From Yersinia enterocolitica (GTDB taxonomy: Bacteria > Pseudomonadota > Gammaproteobacteria > Enterobacterales > Enterobacteriaceae): DNA of 64,000 bases. Made by a program: the position numbers and the translations under genes. The stretch spans positions 3,286,001 through 3,350,000 of the forward strand of contig NBTC02000002.1 of NCBI GenBank assembly GCA_002082245.2. Reading direction: 5' to 3'. Positions within the stretch are counted from its first letter, which is position 1, and each line of letters begins with the position of its first letter. Below, piece by piece: positions 7,746 through 16,110 of this stretch. The notes beneath the pieces are model-generated. The model did not search any database and was not told where the DNA came from. It worked only from the letters and a program-made list of their open reading frames with translations.

Positions 7746-9668
7746 TTACTTTTTGCCACCCAATAAGTCCAATACTTCCTGCACGCTGGTAGTTTTACTT
7801 AAGCGCTCAATCACCGACTCATCATCCAGCGCATTCGTCAGGCTGGTAATAACATGAATATGCTCATTATTACGGGCCGCGATACCAATCACCAAACGCG
7901 CCACTTCATCTTCTTCGTCACCAAAGCGCACGCCGTCAGGGTATTGGCAGAATACTACACCGGTTTTCAACACACGGTCTTTCGCTTCAATGGTACCGTG
8001 TGGTACCGCGATAGATTCGCCCAGATAGGTGGAGGTCAGTTTTTCACGTTCCAACATCGCTTCAACATATTCCGGCTCAACATAACCGCCCTTCACCAAC
8101 TGCTCACCAGCGAAGCGAATAGCTTGCTCTTTGGTGGCTGCGTGTTGATTGAGGAAAATATTCTCCGCGCCCAGCTTGAACAAGTTGGCTTCAGAGGCTT
8201 CAAAGCTATCGTCCAGCGTTTCAATCACTTTCTGAGTGCTTGCTGTCGTGTTAGCCGCCTCCACCAAACGTGCTGTCAGGTTGGTGTACAACTGGCTATC
8301 AAGGAAGTTGGTCAACGAGATATGTTGTGCCTGTGGCGCATGGCGCATGGCTCGCTCAGTCAAATCACGGTGGGTGATAACCAAGTCCACATCTTCTGGT
8401 AAGTTGTTGATAGCACAGTTAGTCACCGAGATATGTCTCAAGCCCGCATCTTGTACTTTCTTACGCAGCACACCGGCCCCCATCGCACTAGAACCCATAC
8501 CAGCATCACAAGCTACGATGATTTTACGTACTGTGGTCAGGTCGCCTGCGGCAGCGGCAGCATTCGCCGCTTGTGCGCCTTTAGATTGCGCTTTCATATC
8601 TTGTATACGGCGAGTTGCATCTTCCAGGCTGTCTTCCTCGTCGTCTTTGACTTTAGAGGTTTTCAGCAAGATAGCGGATACCACGAAGGAGACGGCAAAC
8701 GCAGCAGCAACTGCAGCAATGTTGGCAAAATAAGCACCTTTAGGTGTCATCGCCAATACTGCCAGGATAGAACCAGGAGACGCAGGTGATACCAGACCGC
8801 CGTTCAGCACAGTCAGAGTGAACACGCCGGTCATACCGCCCAGAATAACCGCCAGCAATAAGCGCGGGTTCATCAGCACGTATGGGAAATAGATTTCGTG
8901 GATACCACCGAAGAAATGGATGATAGCCGCGCCGCCAGCAGATTGCTTAGCGTTGCCTCTACCGAAGAACATGTAAGCCATCAACACACCCATACCTGGG
9001 CCTGGGTTTGCTTCGATCAGGAAGAAGATAGACTTACCGGTTTCAGTCGCCTGCTGGATACCCAGAGGTGAGAAGATACCGTGGTTAATCGCGTTATTCA
9101 GGAACAGGATTTTAGCTGGTTCGACGAAGATAGACGTTAATGGCAGCAGGTTAAGCTGCACCATGATATGCACACCAGCAGCCAGTGCTTTAGACAACAC
9201 TTCTACAAATGGGCCGATCGCCATAAAGGCCAAAATCGCCAACAGCATACCGATGATACCGGCTGAGAAGTTGTTAACCAGCATCTCAAAGCCGCTTTTG
9301 ATTTTACCTTCAACCCAACGGTCAAAGTGTTTGATTGCCCAGCCACCCAGTGGACCCACAATCATCGCACCGAGGAACATTGGCATATCCGCACCAACGA
9401 TAACACCCATGGTGGTGATAGCACCTACCACACCACCGCGATCACCCCCCACCAAACGGCCACCGGTAAAACCGATCAGCAGTGGTAACAGGTAGGTGAT
9501 CATTGGGCCAACCAGTTTGGCTAGTGTTTCATTTGGCAGCCAGCCGGTTGGAATAAACAGTGCGGTGATAATACCCCAGGCAATAAACGCCCCGATATTG
9601 GGCATAACCATGTTACTGAGGAATCGGCCAAAATTTTGAATTCTGACCTTTGCGTCTGGTGAAAACAT
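7746..9668 (-). CDS. mtlA: Mannitol-specific PTS permease, EIICBA
   Basis: A 640-residue fused PTS transporter. Residues 1-340 form the membrane EIIC domain (start MFSPDAKVRIQNFGRFLSNM, several long hydrophobic segments, and a GGIHEIYFPYVLMNPRL loop). EIIB follows a linker near residue 385 with the phosphocysteine in IIVACDAGMGSSAMG. EIIA is at the C-terminus (from about 495) with the phosphohistidine in SIAVPHGTIEAK. It imports mannitol and phosphorylates it to mannitol-1-phosphate at the expense of PEP through EI and HPr. Ribosome site AGGGGTG precedes the ATG. CRP-like sites upstream indicate catabolite control. Confidence 0.98.
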   Translation of the reverse strand: MFSPDAKVRIQNFGRFLSNMVMPNIGAFIAWGIITALFIPTGWLPNETLAKLVGPMITYLLPLLIGFTGGRLVGGDRGGVVGAITTMGVIVGADMPMFLGAMIVGPLGGWAIKHFDRWVEGKIKSGFEMLVNNFSAGIIGMLLAILAFMAIGPFVEVLSKALAAGVHIMVQLNLLPLTSIFVEPAKILFLNNAINHGIFSPLGIQQATETGKSIFFLIEANPGPGMGVLMAYMFFGRGNAKQSAGGAAIIHFFGGIHEIYFPYVLMNPRLLLAVILGGMTGVFTLTVLNGGLVSPASPGSILAVLAMTPKGAYFANIAAVAAAFAVSFVVSAILLKTSKVKDDEEDSLEDATRRIQDMKAQSKGAQAANAAAAAGDLTTVRKIIVACDAGMGSSAMGAGVLRKKVQDAGLRHISVTNCAINNLPEDVDLVITHRDLTERAMRHAPQAQHISLTNFLDSQLYTNLTARLVEAANTTASTQKVIETLDDSFEASEANLFKLGAENIFLNQHAATKEQAIRFAGEQLVKGGYVEPEYVEAMLEREKLTSTYLGESIAVPHGTIEAKDRVLKTGVVFCQYPDGVRFGDEEDEVARLVIGIAARNNEHIHVITSLTNALDDESVIERLSKTTSVQEVLDLLGGKK

Positions 9669-9826
9669 AAAACACCCCTATTGGTACGCGCTAACAATAA
9701 GAGCGCGATATAATTGTTTTGTTGAGGCAGTTCTGCAAAACCCGCCGGTGCTATCGAATACAAACACGCTGTATGCAAAACAAACTCTAGCATGCTCCTT
9801 TATTCACGCGTAGCTCACTGGATTTA

Positions 9827-10003
9827 TGTGACATAAGTCACACCAAACCCCCTATTATAGGGGTGTGTTTGTTGACGCAGATCACACTAAATGACTGTAA
9901 GAAAACCACGACGACGAATTTTTAAGCTAAAAAGCTCGATAAGAGTGATATAAATCACATTTTGCGTGGGTTAGTTTGTTTTGAAAATGTGATGTTAATC
10001 ACA
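9827..10003 (-). promoter_or_regulatory. Cluster of CRP-binding-like sites upstream of mtlA
   Basis: Four 16-bp sites fit TGTGA-N6-TCACA: TGTGACATAAGTCACA (9827-9842, perfect), GTTGACGCAGATCACA (9871-9886, one weak half), AGTGATATAAATCACA (9944-9959, one mismatch) and TGTGATGTTAATCACA (9988-10003, perfect). They lie 160-335 bp upstream of mtlA. E. coli mtlA is likewise preceded by multiple CRP sites, so strong cAMP-CRP dependence is expected. A precise -10/-35 was not assigned. Confidence 0.75.
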
Positions 10004-10194
10004 AGTTATTTTTGCTCGTAGAGAGGAGATGAGACATTCACCCTGCTAATAACCTCTCAGACTCAACTCTCGGTAGAAATGTGTAATAAAATAACAGGGG
10101 GAAGGGGGCACATTATTGGAGCGGGTTTCGGTTGATATGGGTTTAGTGCTTAGGTTCGGATCAGGTTTCGGTTGATAAACGCTCAGAGGTCATT
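10004..10194. other. Gene-free stretch with duplicated GGTTTCGGTTGATA motif
   Basis: No coding signal is visible. The 14-mer GGTTTCGGTTGATA occurs twice, about 10123-10137 and 10164-10177. The second copy is preceded by CGGATCA, and the combined CGGATCAGGTTTCGGTTGAT recurs in reverse orientation near 41356-41376, beside another copy of the structured repeat described below. Confidence 0.5.
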
Positions 10195-10440
10195 TTAGCT
10201 CAGTCGCCTCAACCGAGTTAAGGCCCATAAGCGTGGGCCTTAACAATCCGCGCTTGCGCACGTATCGCTTGCCTGCGGCTCATCATTACGCTGGCGGGAC
10301 GGCTTTATTATGGCCTCTTTGAGGCTACCCTTCGGGCCAACGCAAGCGTTGTTCAAAACTGCTTCGCAGTGTTGTCGCATCCCTGCTCATGACGCCTAAA
10401 TCCGCCGTCCATGGCGGATTTCGCTGACTTCATTCTTCAC
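10195..10440 (-). repeat. Structured intergenic repeat, copy 1 (minus orientation)
   Basis: Read on the minus strand this unit has a hairpin AAATCCGCC-ATGGAC-GGCGGATTT (10398-10421), a GC-rich middle with GCGCAAGCGCGG, and a 3' hairpin TTAAGGCCCA-CGCTTA-TGGGCCTTAA (10218-10243). It shares both loops and the middle motif with copy 2 at 10500-10715, which lies head to head with it. No open frame is convincing. It looks like a dispersed structured element or an RNA. Its family is not recognised. Confidence 0.6.
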
Positions 10441-10499
10441 TCGGCAGCTCAAATGTGCTTTTAAAGTCAAAAGAGAAAATCAAAACCTAAAGCGATGGT

Positions 10500-10715
10500 T
10501 TTGACGTTGAGCGCAATCAGGAATATTGCCGACAAGGAATGAGGGTAGAGTGAGCGGGCATGGACGCCCGCGAAAAGCGCGCTTGAGCAGGAGCGAATCG
10601 CGCTGGCTCGTCAGCCCGAAAGACGCGGACGGTTTACCCGCAGGGCAATATTTCGCGCAAGCGCGGGATTGCACAAGGGGCCACGCTTATGGCCCCTTTG
10701 CCGGTTGGTTCATCG
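10500..10715 (+). repeat. Structured intergenic repeat, copy 2 (plus orientation)
   Basis: The unit starts with CAGGAATATTGCCGACAA (10518-10535). It has a hairpin GCGGGC-ATGGAC-GCCCGC (10554-10571), the segment AATATTTCGCGCAAGCGCGG, and a 3' hairpin AAGGGGCCA-CGCTTA-TGGCCCCTT (10675-10698). Loops ATGGAC and CGCTTA are the same as in copy 1, while the stem bases differ but still pair. A 65-codon open frame (10526-10723) covers it on the plus strand, but it has no ribosome site and follows the repeat, so it is not called a gene. Confidence 0.6.
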
Positions 10716-10820
10716 CAGGTTAAGTAAATTCAGTTACTTTAACAACCGAACTTATTCACTTATCAAATACTAACCGAAAGAATAACTCGATCAGTCCTAA
10801 CAACCGAACCGATCACCAAA

Positions 10821-10869
10821 TCAAATCAAATCAAATCAAATCAAATCAAATCAAATCAAATCAAATCAA
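10821..10869. repeat. Pentanucleotide microsatellite (TCAAA)9
   Basis: Nine perfect tandem TCAAA units run from 10821 to 10865, followed by a partial TCAA. The array ends 10 bp before the yiaF stop codon, on the 3' side of that gene. Such an array is prone to slipped-strand copy-number change, making it a candidate strain-typing locus. Because it is outside the coding region it should not phase-vary yiaF translation. Confidence 0.95.
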
Positions 10870-10878
10870 CCAAAACCA

Positions 10879-11598
10879 TCACTGCATGACACTCGCAACA
10901 CTCTTCTGTGCCGTCATCATCGCCGGATACTTGGCGACTAAATTAGCCATCATCGTGTTATATAGCGCTGCTTGCTGTGGGGTCTGGAATTGAACGCCGC
11001 CATTATTGAAAGTGACCTGCGTTCCCTGCTGCTGCAAGAAATCACCAACTTGTGCCAGATCCTGCACAAAAGCAGAAATCACCGGCACTGCTGGGATCAA
11101 CACATTGGCTGGCTGAGTCACAATATTATCGAAAGCTTTATTAAATACCACTTTCAAATCATCAGGCTGTTTCAATGCAGCAACCGCACTATCGGCTTGT
11201 GTTTTTGCCGTACGAATCTGTTGCACTAACAAGTTCAATGCACCTGCGGACTGCTGTAATGCATCACGCTTGGCGAGATAATCCTGCGCCACGCGAATCT
11301 CATTGATTTGAGCAATCGCCGGGCTCAAGCTGGCATCAACAGATTTGGTAAGCTGCTGTGAAAAAGTGACTAAAATCGCATAATCACTGACATAAGGGCC
11401 AAATTTCTGTTTTTGATCTTCGCTCAGTGTTGGCAGTTTCATCCCGCTACGCATCACTGTATTTTGCAGATAATCAATAAAAGCCTTACGTTGTTCTGGC
11501 TCTTTATCCCCGCAGGCGGTCAATTGGAACACCACCAGTAACGCCAGTAATGGCGCTAACCAACGTGAATATCGGGCTGTATTCAGTGCAAAAGTCAT
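10879..11598 (-). CDS. yiaF: DUF3053 lipoprotein YiaF
   Basis: A 239-residue protein matching YiaF of E. coli (DUF3053). The signal peptide is hydrophobic (WLAPLLALLVVFQLTACGD) and ends in a lipobox LTAC at residue 29. The residue after Cys is Gly, so the mature lipoprotein is predicted to go to the outer membrane. The mature part is helical and Gln-rich. YiaF has been linked to cell-envelope integrity and competitive colonisation, but its molecular role is unknown. It is monocistronic, separated from glyS by a hairpin at 11678-11700. Confidence 0.88.
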   Translation of the reverse strand: MTFALNTARYSRWLAPLLALLVVFQLTACGDKEPEQRKAFIDYLQNTVMRSGMKLPTLSEDQKQKFGPYVSDYAILVTFSQQLTKSVDASLSPAIAQINEIRVAQDYLAKRDALQQSAGALNLLVQQIRTAKTQADSAVAALKQPDDLKVVFNKAFDNIVTQPANVLIPAVPVISAFVQDLAQVGDFLQQQGTQVTFNNGGVQFQTPQQAALYNTMMANLVAKYPAMMTAQKSVASVMQ

Positions 11599-11677
11599 GT
11601 GAAACTACTCCTGTAGTAAGTACTTATTTTCACAAAATCCCATTCTTATCATCTAACGTGAGTAATAAGAATAGCTA

Positions 11678-11700
11678 AGGGGAGCGATATACGCTCCCCT
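11678..11700 (-). terminator. Terminator of glyQS
   Basis: A perfect 9-bp stem AGGGGAGCG/CGCTCCCCT with a 5-base loop lies 21 bp after the glyS stop. On the minus strand it is followed by the T-rich TAGCTATTCTTATTAC, consistent with intrinsic termination. Confidence 0.75.
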
Positions 11701-11720
11701 GTGACCAGCCAAGTACAGAA

Positions 11721-13790
11721 TTACTGTAATAACGAAATATCAGCAACCTGCAAGAATAGCTCGCGTAATTTACTCAGCAATGTCAGACGGTTGATCCGCA
11801 CTGCATCGTCCTCTGCCATAACCATAACACTGTCGAAGAACTCATCGACCGTTTCTCGCAGAGCTGCCAGTTCCACCAGCGCTTCCTGATAGTGACCCGC
11901 AGCAAAGACTGGCTCCAGTTTGTCACGCAACACCACTAAATGTGTTGCCAGTTTCAGCTCTGCCGGCTCTTTTAACACCGAGGCATGCACATGGTCATTC
12001 AGGGTATCAGTGGATTTCGCCAGAATATTCGATACACGCTTGTTAGCAGCAGCCAATGTCGCTGCGGCATCCAGGGTACGGAAATAGGTCACCGCCTTCA
12101 CCCGCGCATCAAAATCAGCCGGTTTGGTTGGACGACGAGCCAGTACCGCCTGAATAGTGTCAACGCTGTGACCTTCATCCTGATACCAGGCACGGAAACG
12201 GCCCAGCATGAACTCAATCACTTCATCGACCACGTTGCCATTGGTCAGCTTGCTGCCATACAGGCGCACCGCCTCTTCAGTCAGCGTTTGCAGATCAAGT
12301 GGCAAGTTCTTCTCGACGATAATGCGCAGTACTCCCAACGCCGCACGGCGTAGCGCAAACGGGTCTTTATCACCTTTCGGATGTTGACCAATGCCGAAAA
12401 TACCGGCCAATGTGTCCATCTTATCGGCAATCGCTAATGCACAAGCAACTGGGTTAGATGGCAAATCATCACCGGCAAACCGTGGCTGGTATTGCTCATT
12501 CAGCGCTACAGCAACATCTTCAGCTTCACCATCGTGACGGGCATAGTGCATCCCCATCACACCTTGAGTATCGGTGAATTCAAACACCATGTTGGTCATC
12601 AGGTCACATTTGGACAGCAGACCTGCACGGGTAGCATGGCTAACGTCCGCGCCAATCTGTGCGGCAACCCAGCCCGCCAATGCTTGAATACGGTCGGTCT
12701 TGTCACGCAACGTCCCCAATTGCTGTTGGAACAGCACGGTTTCCAGACGCGGCAAATTGTCTTCCAGACGTTTTTTACGGTCAGTCTTAAAGAAAAACTC
12801 CGCATCAGCCAAGCGCGGACGAACCACTTTCTCGTTACCGGAAATAATCTGTTGAGGATCTTTAGATTCGATATTGGCAACAAAAATGAAGTTTGGCAGT
12901 AGGCTACCGGCAGCATCGTAAACCGGGAAGTACTTCTGGTCACCTTTCATGGTGTAGACCAGTGCTTCCGCAGGTACTGCTAGGAATTTCTCTTCAAACT
13001 TGGCGGTTAGCACCACCGGCCATTCAACCAGTGATGTCACTTCTTCCAGCAAGCTTTCACTCAGATCAGCAATACCGCCAATCTTCTGCGCTGCCAGTTC
13101 TGCATCACGCTTGATTATAGCTTTACGTGATTCATAATCAGCGATGACTTTACCGCGCTCCAGCAAAATCTGCGGGTATTGGTCAGCGTTATCAATAGTG
13201 AACTCAGCCTCACCCATGAAGCGGTGACCACGAATAATGCGGTCTGAATCGATACCTAACACAGTGCCTGGAATCAATTCGCTGCCTAACAGCAGGGTTA
13301 CAGTATGAACCGGGCGAACGAATTGGGTTTCTTTATCACCCCAGCGCATCAGTTTTGGAATAGGCAGCTTACTCAGCGCGCTATTCACCATATCTGCCAG
13401 CAGTAATTGTGCTGATTGGCCTTTGACATGGGCGCGGTACAGCAGCCATTCGCCTTTGTCAGTAACCAGGCGTTCAGCCTGATCGACAGTAATACCACAA
13501 CCCCGTGCCCAGCCTTCGGCGGCTTTGCTCGGTTTACCTTCAGCATCAAAAGCTTGCGCAATGGCAGGGCCGCGTTTTTCAACTTCACGATCCGCCTGAG
13601 CCGCGCTTAAATCGGCCACTTTTACCGCCAGACGGCGCGGCGCAGCATACCAAACCACCTCACCATGAGGCAGGTTGGCGTTATCCAGTTCAGCAGTAAA
13701 GTTGGCAGCAAAAGATTCGGCCAGAGAACGAAGAGCCTTCGGCGGCAACTCTTCCGTGCCGATTTCCACCAGGAAAGTCTGTTGAGTCAT
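11721..13790 (-). CDS. glyS: Glycyl-tRNA synthetase beta subunit
   Basis: The 689-residue beta subunit of the bacterial alpha2beta2 glycyl-tRNA synthetase (E. coli 689). It supplies the tRNA-recognition and HD-like domains needed with GlyQ to charge tRNA(Gly). The N-terminal signature [20 protein letters not shown] is present, as is the [22 protein letters not shown] segment characteristic of the HD-like domain. It follows glyQ by 9 bp and is surely co-transcribed. Confidence 0.98.
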   Translation of the reverse strand: MTQQTFLVEIGTEELPPKALRSLAESFAANFTAELDNANLPHGEVVWYAAPRRLAVKVADLSAAQADREVEKRGPAIAQAFDAEGKPSKAAEGWARGCGITVDQAERLVTDKGEWLLYRAHVKGQSAQLLLADMVNSALSKLPIPKLMRWGDKETQFVRPVHTVTLLLGSELIPGTVLGIDSDRIIRGHRFMGEAEFTIDNADQYPQILLERGKVIADYESRKAIIKRDAELAAQKIGGIADLSESLLEEVTSLVEWPVVLTAKFEEKFLAVPAEALVYTMKGDQKYFPVYDAAGSLLPNFIFVANIESKDPQQIISGNEKVVRPRLADAEFFFKTDRKKRLEDNLPRLETVLFQQQLGTLRDKTDRIQALAGWVAAQIGADVSHATRAGLLSKCDLMTNMVFEFTDTQGVMGMHYARHDGEAEDVAVALNEQYQPRFAGDDLPSNPVACALAIADKMDTLAGIFGIGQHPKGDKDPFALRRAALGVLRIIVEKNLPLDLQTLTEEAVRLYGSKLTNGNVVDEVIEFMLGRFRAWYQDEGHSVDTIQAVLARRPTKPADFDARVKAVTYFRTLDAAATLAAANKRVSNILAKSTDTLNDHVHASVLKEPAELKLATHLVVLRDKLEPVFAAGHYQEALVELAALRETVDEFFDSVMVMAEDDAVRINRLTLLSKLRELFLQVADISLLQ

Positions 13791-13799
13791 GACAGCCTC

Positions 13800-14714
13800 T
13801 TAGTTCTGATTCTTTTTGCACATAGGGAAGCCCAACGCCTCGCGGGAAGCATAATAAGCCTCGGCGACAGCTTTGGTCAGCGTACGAATGCGCAGAATAT
13901 AGCGTTGGCGCTCGGTCACCGAGATGGCTTTACGGGCGTCCAGCAGGTTAAACGTATGGCCAGCTTTCAGAATGCGCTCATAAGCGGGCAGCGGCAGCGG
14001 GTTTTCCAGTGCCAGCAGCGACTGAGCTTCTTTCTCATACTGCTCAAAGCAGGAGAACAGGAAATCCACATCGGCGTATTCGAAGTTATAGGTGGATTGC
14101 TCCACTTCATTCTGATGATAAATATCGCCATAAGTGGTTTTGCCCAGCGGGCCGTCGCACCAAATCAGGTCATAAACGCTGTCTACACCCTGAATGTACA
14201 TCGCTAAACGTTCCAGACCATAGGTTATCTCGCCAGTGACCGGTTTACATTCCAAACCGCCCACTTGCTGGAAGTAAGTGAACTGCGTCACTTCCATCCC
14301 GTTCAACCACACTTCCCAGCCCAGACCCCAGGCACCCAAGGTCGGGTTCTCCCAGTTGTCTTCGACAAAGCGGATATCGTGGATAGTCGGGTCCAGACCC
14401 AGTTCTCTCAGCGAGCCTAAATACAGCTCCTGAATGTTGTCTGGTGAAGGCTTAATGATCACCTGGAACTGATAATAGTGTTGCAGGCGATTTGGGTTCT
14501 CACCGTAGCGACCATCGGTCGGGCGGCGTGAAGGTTGTACATAAGCGGCAGCGATTGGCTCTGGGCCAAGTGCACGCAGGCAGGTCATTGGGTGGGAGGT
14601 ACCCGCGCCGACTTCCATGTCCAGTGGTTGAACAATGGTGCAGCCTTGGCGCGCCCAATAGTCCTGTAACGTCAGGATCAGGCCCTGAAAGGTCTTGGTA
14701 TCAAACTTTTGCAT
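13800..14714 (-). CDS. glyQ: Glycyl-tRNA synthetase alpha subunit
   Basis: The 304-residue catalytic subunit, a class II synthetase that activates glycine and transfers it to tRNA(Gly) together with GlyS. It begins [20 protein letters not shown], and the class II motif region [18 protein letters not shown] is clear. Length equals the E. coli protein (303). It is the first gene of glyQS. The 256-bp gap to the divergent tag gene has no other feature that could be named. Confidence 0.98.
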   Translation of the reverse strand: MQKFDTKTFQGLILTLQDYWARQGCTIVQPLDMEVGAGTSHPMTCLRALGPEPIAAAYVQPSRRPTDGRYGENPNRLQHYYQFQVIIKPSPDNIQELYLGSLRELGLDPTIHDIRFVEDNWENPTLGAWGLGWEVWLNGMEVTQFTYFQQVGGLECKPVTGEITYGLERLAMYIQGVDSVYDLIWCDGPLGKTTYGDIYHQNEVEQSTYNFEYADVDFLFSCFEQYEKEAQSLLALENPLPLPAYERILKAGHTFNLLDARKAISVTERQRYILRIRTLTKAVAEAYYASREALGFPMCKKNQN

Positions 14715-14970
14715 GTTGGATTCGCACGCGATACAAGTGGATTAAAATGGAATGAGTCAGTATACCCGTTGACCGTAAGATATACAGCCAGAATCCGGCA
14801 AGATGCAACAATCAAGATGGATTTGTCGATAAAATGAGCCTTTCACTGTATTCCAACTGATTATTCTGCTCTGCGCCAACAAAGGTAAAGAGTCCGTCGA
14901 TAGGTTGCTAATCAGCTAATGAACAGCGATCATCCTCTGCTAAGTCAGATAATAAAAAGGAAGACGAGTT

Positions 14971-15543
14971 ATGAGTCTACAACGCTGCGGTTGGGTCACC
15001 TCTGATCCTCTCTATCTCGCTTATCACGACACTGAATGGGGTATCCCACGGACCGACAGTCAGGCGCTGTTCGAAATGCTCTGCCTCGAAGGGCAACAAG
15101 CCGGACTGTCATGGATAACCGTGCTGAAAAAACGTGAACACTACCGCAAGTGCTTCCATAATTTTGATCCGGTGCGTGTGGCGAAAATGGGGCCAGACGA
15201 TGTAGAAAAACTGGTGCTGGACAGCGGTATTATCCGTCATCGCGGTAAGATTCAGGCCATTATCACCAATGCACAGGCTTATCTGGCCATGGAAGCCAAC
15301 GGTGAGGATTTTTCGCGCTTTATCTGGAGTTTTGTTGATGGCGAGCCAAAAATTAACCATTGGTGGTGTCTGGCGGAGTCACCCGCAACCACACCCGTAT
15401 CAGATGCAATGTCAAAAGCATTGAAAAAAAAAGGTTTTAAATTTATCGGTTCCACCATTTGCTACGCATTTATGCAGGCCAGCGGTTTAGTGAACGACCA
15501 TCTGGCAAGCTGTTTTTGTCACCCGGATAACGCCGTAAAATGA
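14971..15543 (+). CDS. tag: DNA-3-methyladenine glycosylase I
   Basis: A 190-residue helix-hairpin-helix superfamily glycosylase that removes 3-methyladenine from alkylated DNA as the first step of base excision repair. It starts MSLQRCGWVTSDPLYLAYHD. The zinc ligands Cys6, His19 and the C-terminal His/Cys cluster in NDHLASCFCH agree with the Tag zinc snap. Ribosome site AAGGAAG precedes the ATG. It overlaps yiaC by 4 bp (ATGA), the same tag-yiaC pairing as in E. coli. Confidence 0.95.
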   Translation: MSLQRCGWVTSDPLYLAYHDTEWGIPRTDSQALFEMLCLEGQQAGLSWITVLKKREHYRKCFHNFDPVRVAKMGPDDVEKLVLDSGIIRHRGKIQAIITNAQAYLAMEANGEDFSRFIWSFVDGEPKINHWWCLAESPATTPVSDAMSKALKKKGFKFIGSTICYAFMQASGLVNDHLASCFCHPDNAVK

Positions 15544-16007
15544 TTCGACCTTACCAACCAAGCGATCTCGATGACCTGATGCAATTGTGGCTGACCAGTA
15601 CCATTGCTGCGCATCCTTTTGTGGCCGAACAATACTGGCACGAGAGCGCCCCGTTGGTACGGAATACCTATCTCCCGGCGGCACGCACTTGGCTATATTT
15701 GTCAGCGGAAACTACCGGTGATGCTAACCCCATTGCAGGCTTTATTAGTATTCTCGAAGAACAACTGGTCGGCGCGCTGTTCGTCACCCAATCCTTGCAC
15801 GGTAAGGGGATTGGGCAAGCGTTGATGGATTACGTTCAACAGTGCTACTGCGCGCTAACTCTAGAGGTCTACCAACGAAATCAGCGTGCCTATCACTTCT
15901 ATCGTAAACAAGGTTTTACCGTAGTAGGGAAAACCTATAATGCAGAGACCAAAAACACTATCCTGACCCTGCATTGGCAGCGCCCATTTAACTCATCCCT
16001 GCTTTAA
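15540..16007 (+). CDS. yiaC: GNAT family N-acetyltransferase YiaC
   Basis: A 155-residue GNAT acetyltransferase. The acetyl-CoA loop is visible in LHGKGIGQALMDYVQ (residues 87-100), and the typical C-terminal NQRAYHFYRKQGF motif follows. E. coli YiaC acetylates protein lysines and also antagonises motility when overexpressed. Whether this copy has the same substrates is inferred. It is translationally coupled to tag by a 4-bp overlap. Confidence 0.88.
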   Translation: MIRPYQPSDLDDLMQLWLTSTIAAHPFVAEQYWHESAPLVRNTYLPAARTWLYLSAETTGDANPIAGFISILEEQLVGALFVTQSLHGKGIGQALMDYVQQCYCALTLEVYQRNQRAYHFYRKQGFTVVGKTYNAETKNTILTLHWQRPFNSSLL

Positions 16008-16110
16008 CTCTCCCTGCATCTGACAAATTTTAATAACCGGTTCAAATCCATAATTGCATTACTCTATTCCTGAGCCTATTTTCCTGTGGGAATTAAGTGA
16101 GGGATTTAAT

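Noticed and set aside
7854..8733. Two long plus-strand frames (182 and 165 codons) across mtlA
   Set aside because: Both are antisense to the EIIB/EIIA part of MtlA, which is clearly the real gene. Their products resemble no protein.
10526..10723. A 65-codon plus-strand frame in the yiaF-mtlA gap
   Set aside because: It coincides with structured repeat copy 2 and is full of hairpin-derived codons. The start has no ribosome site and the related copy 3 frame is not conserved in phase.
10821..10869. Possible CRISPR-like array
   Set aside because: The repeat unit is 5 bp with no spacers and there are no cas genes in the window. It is a microsatellite.
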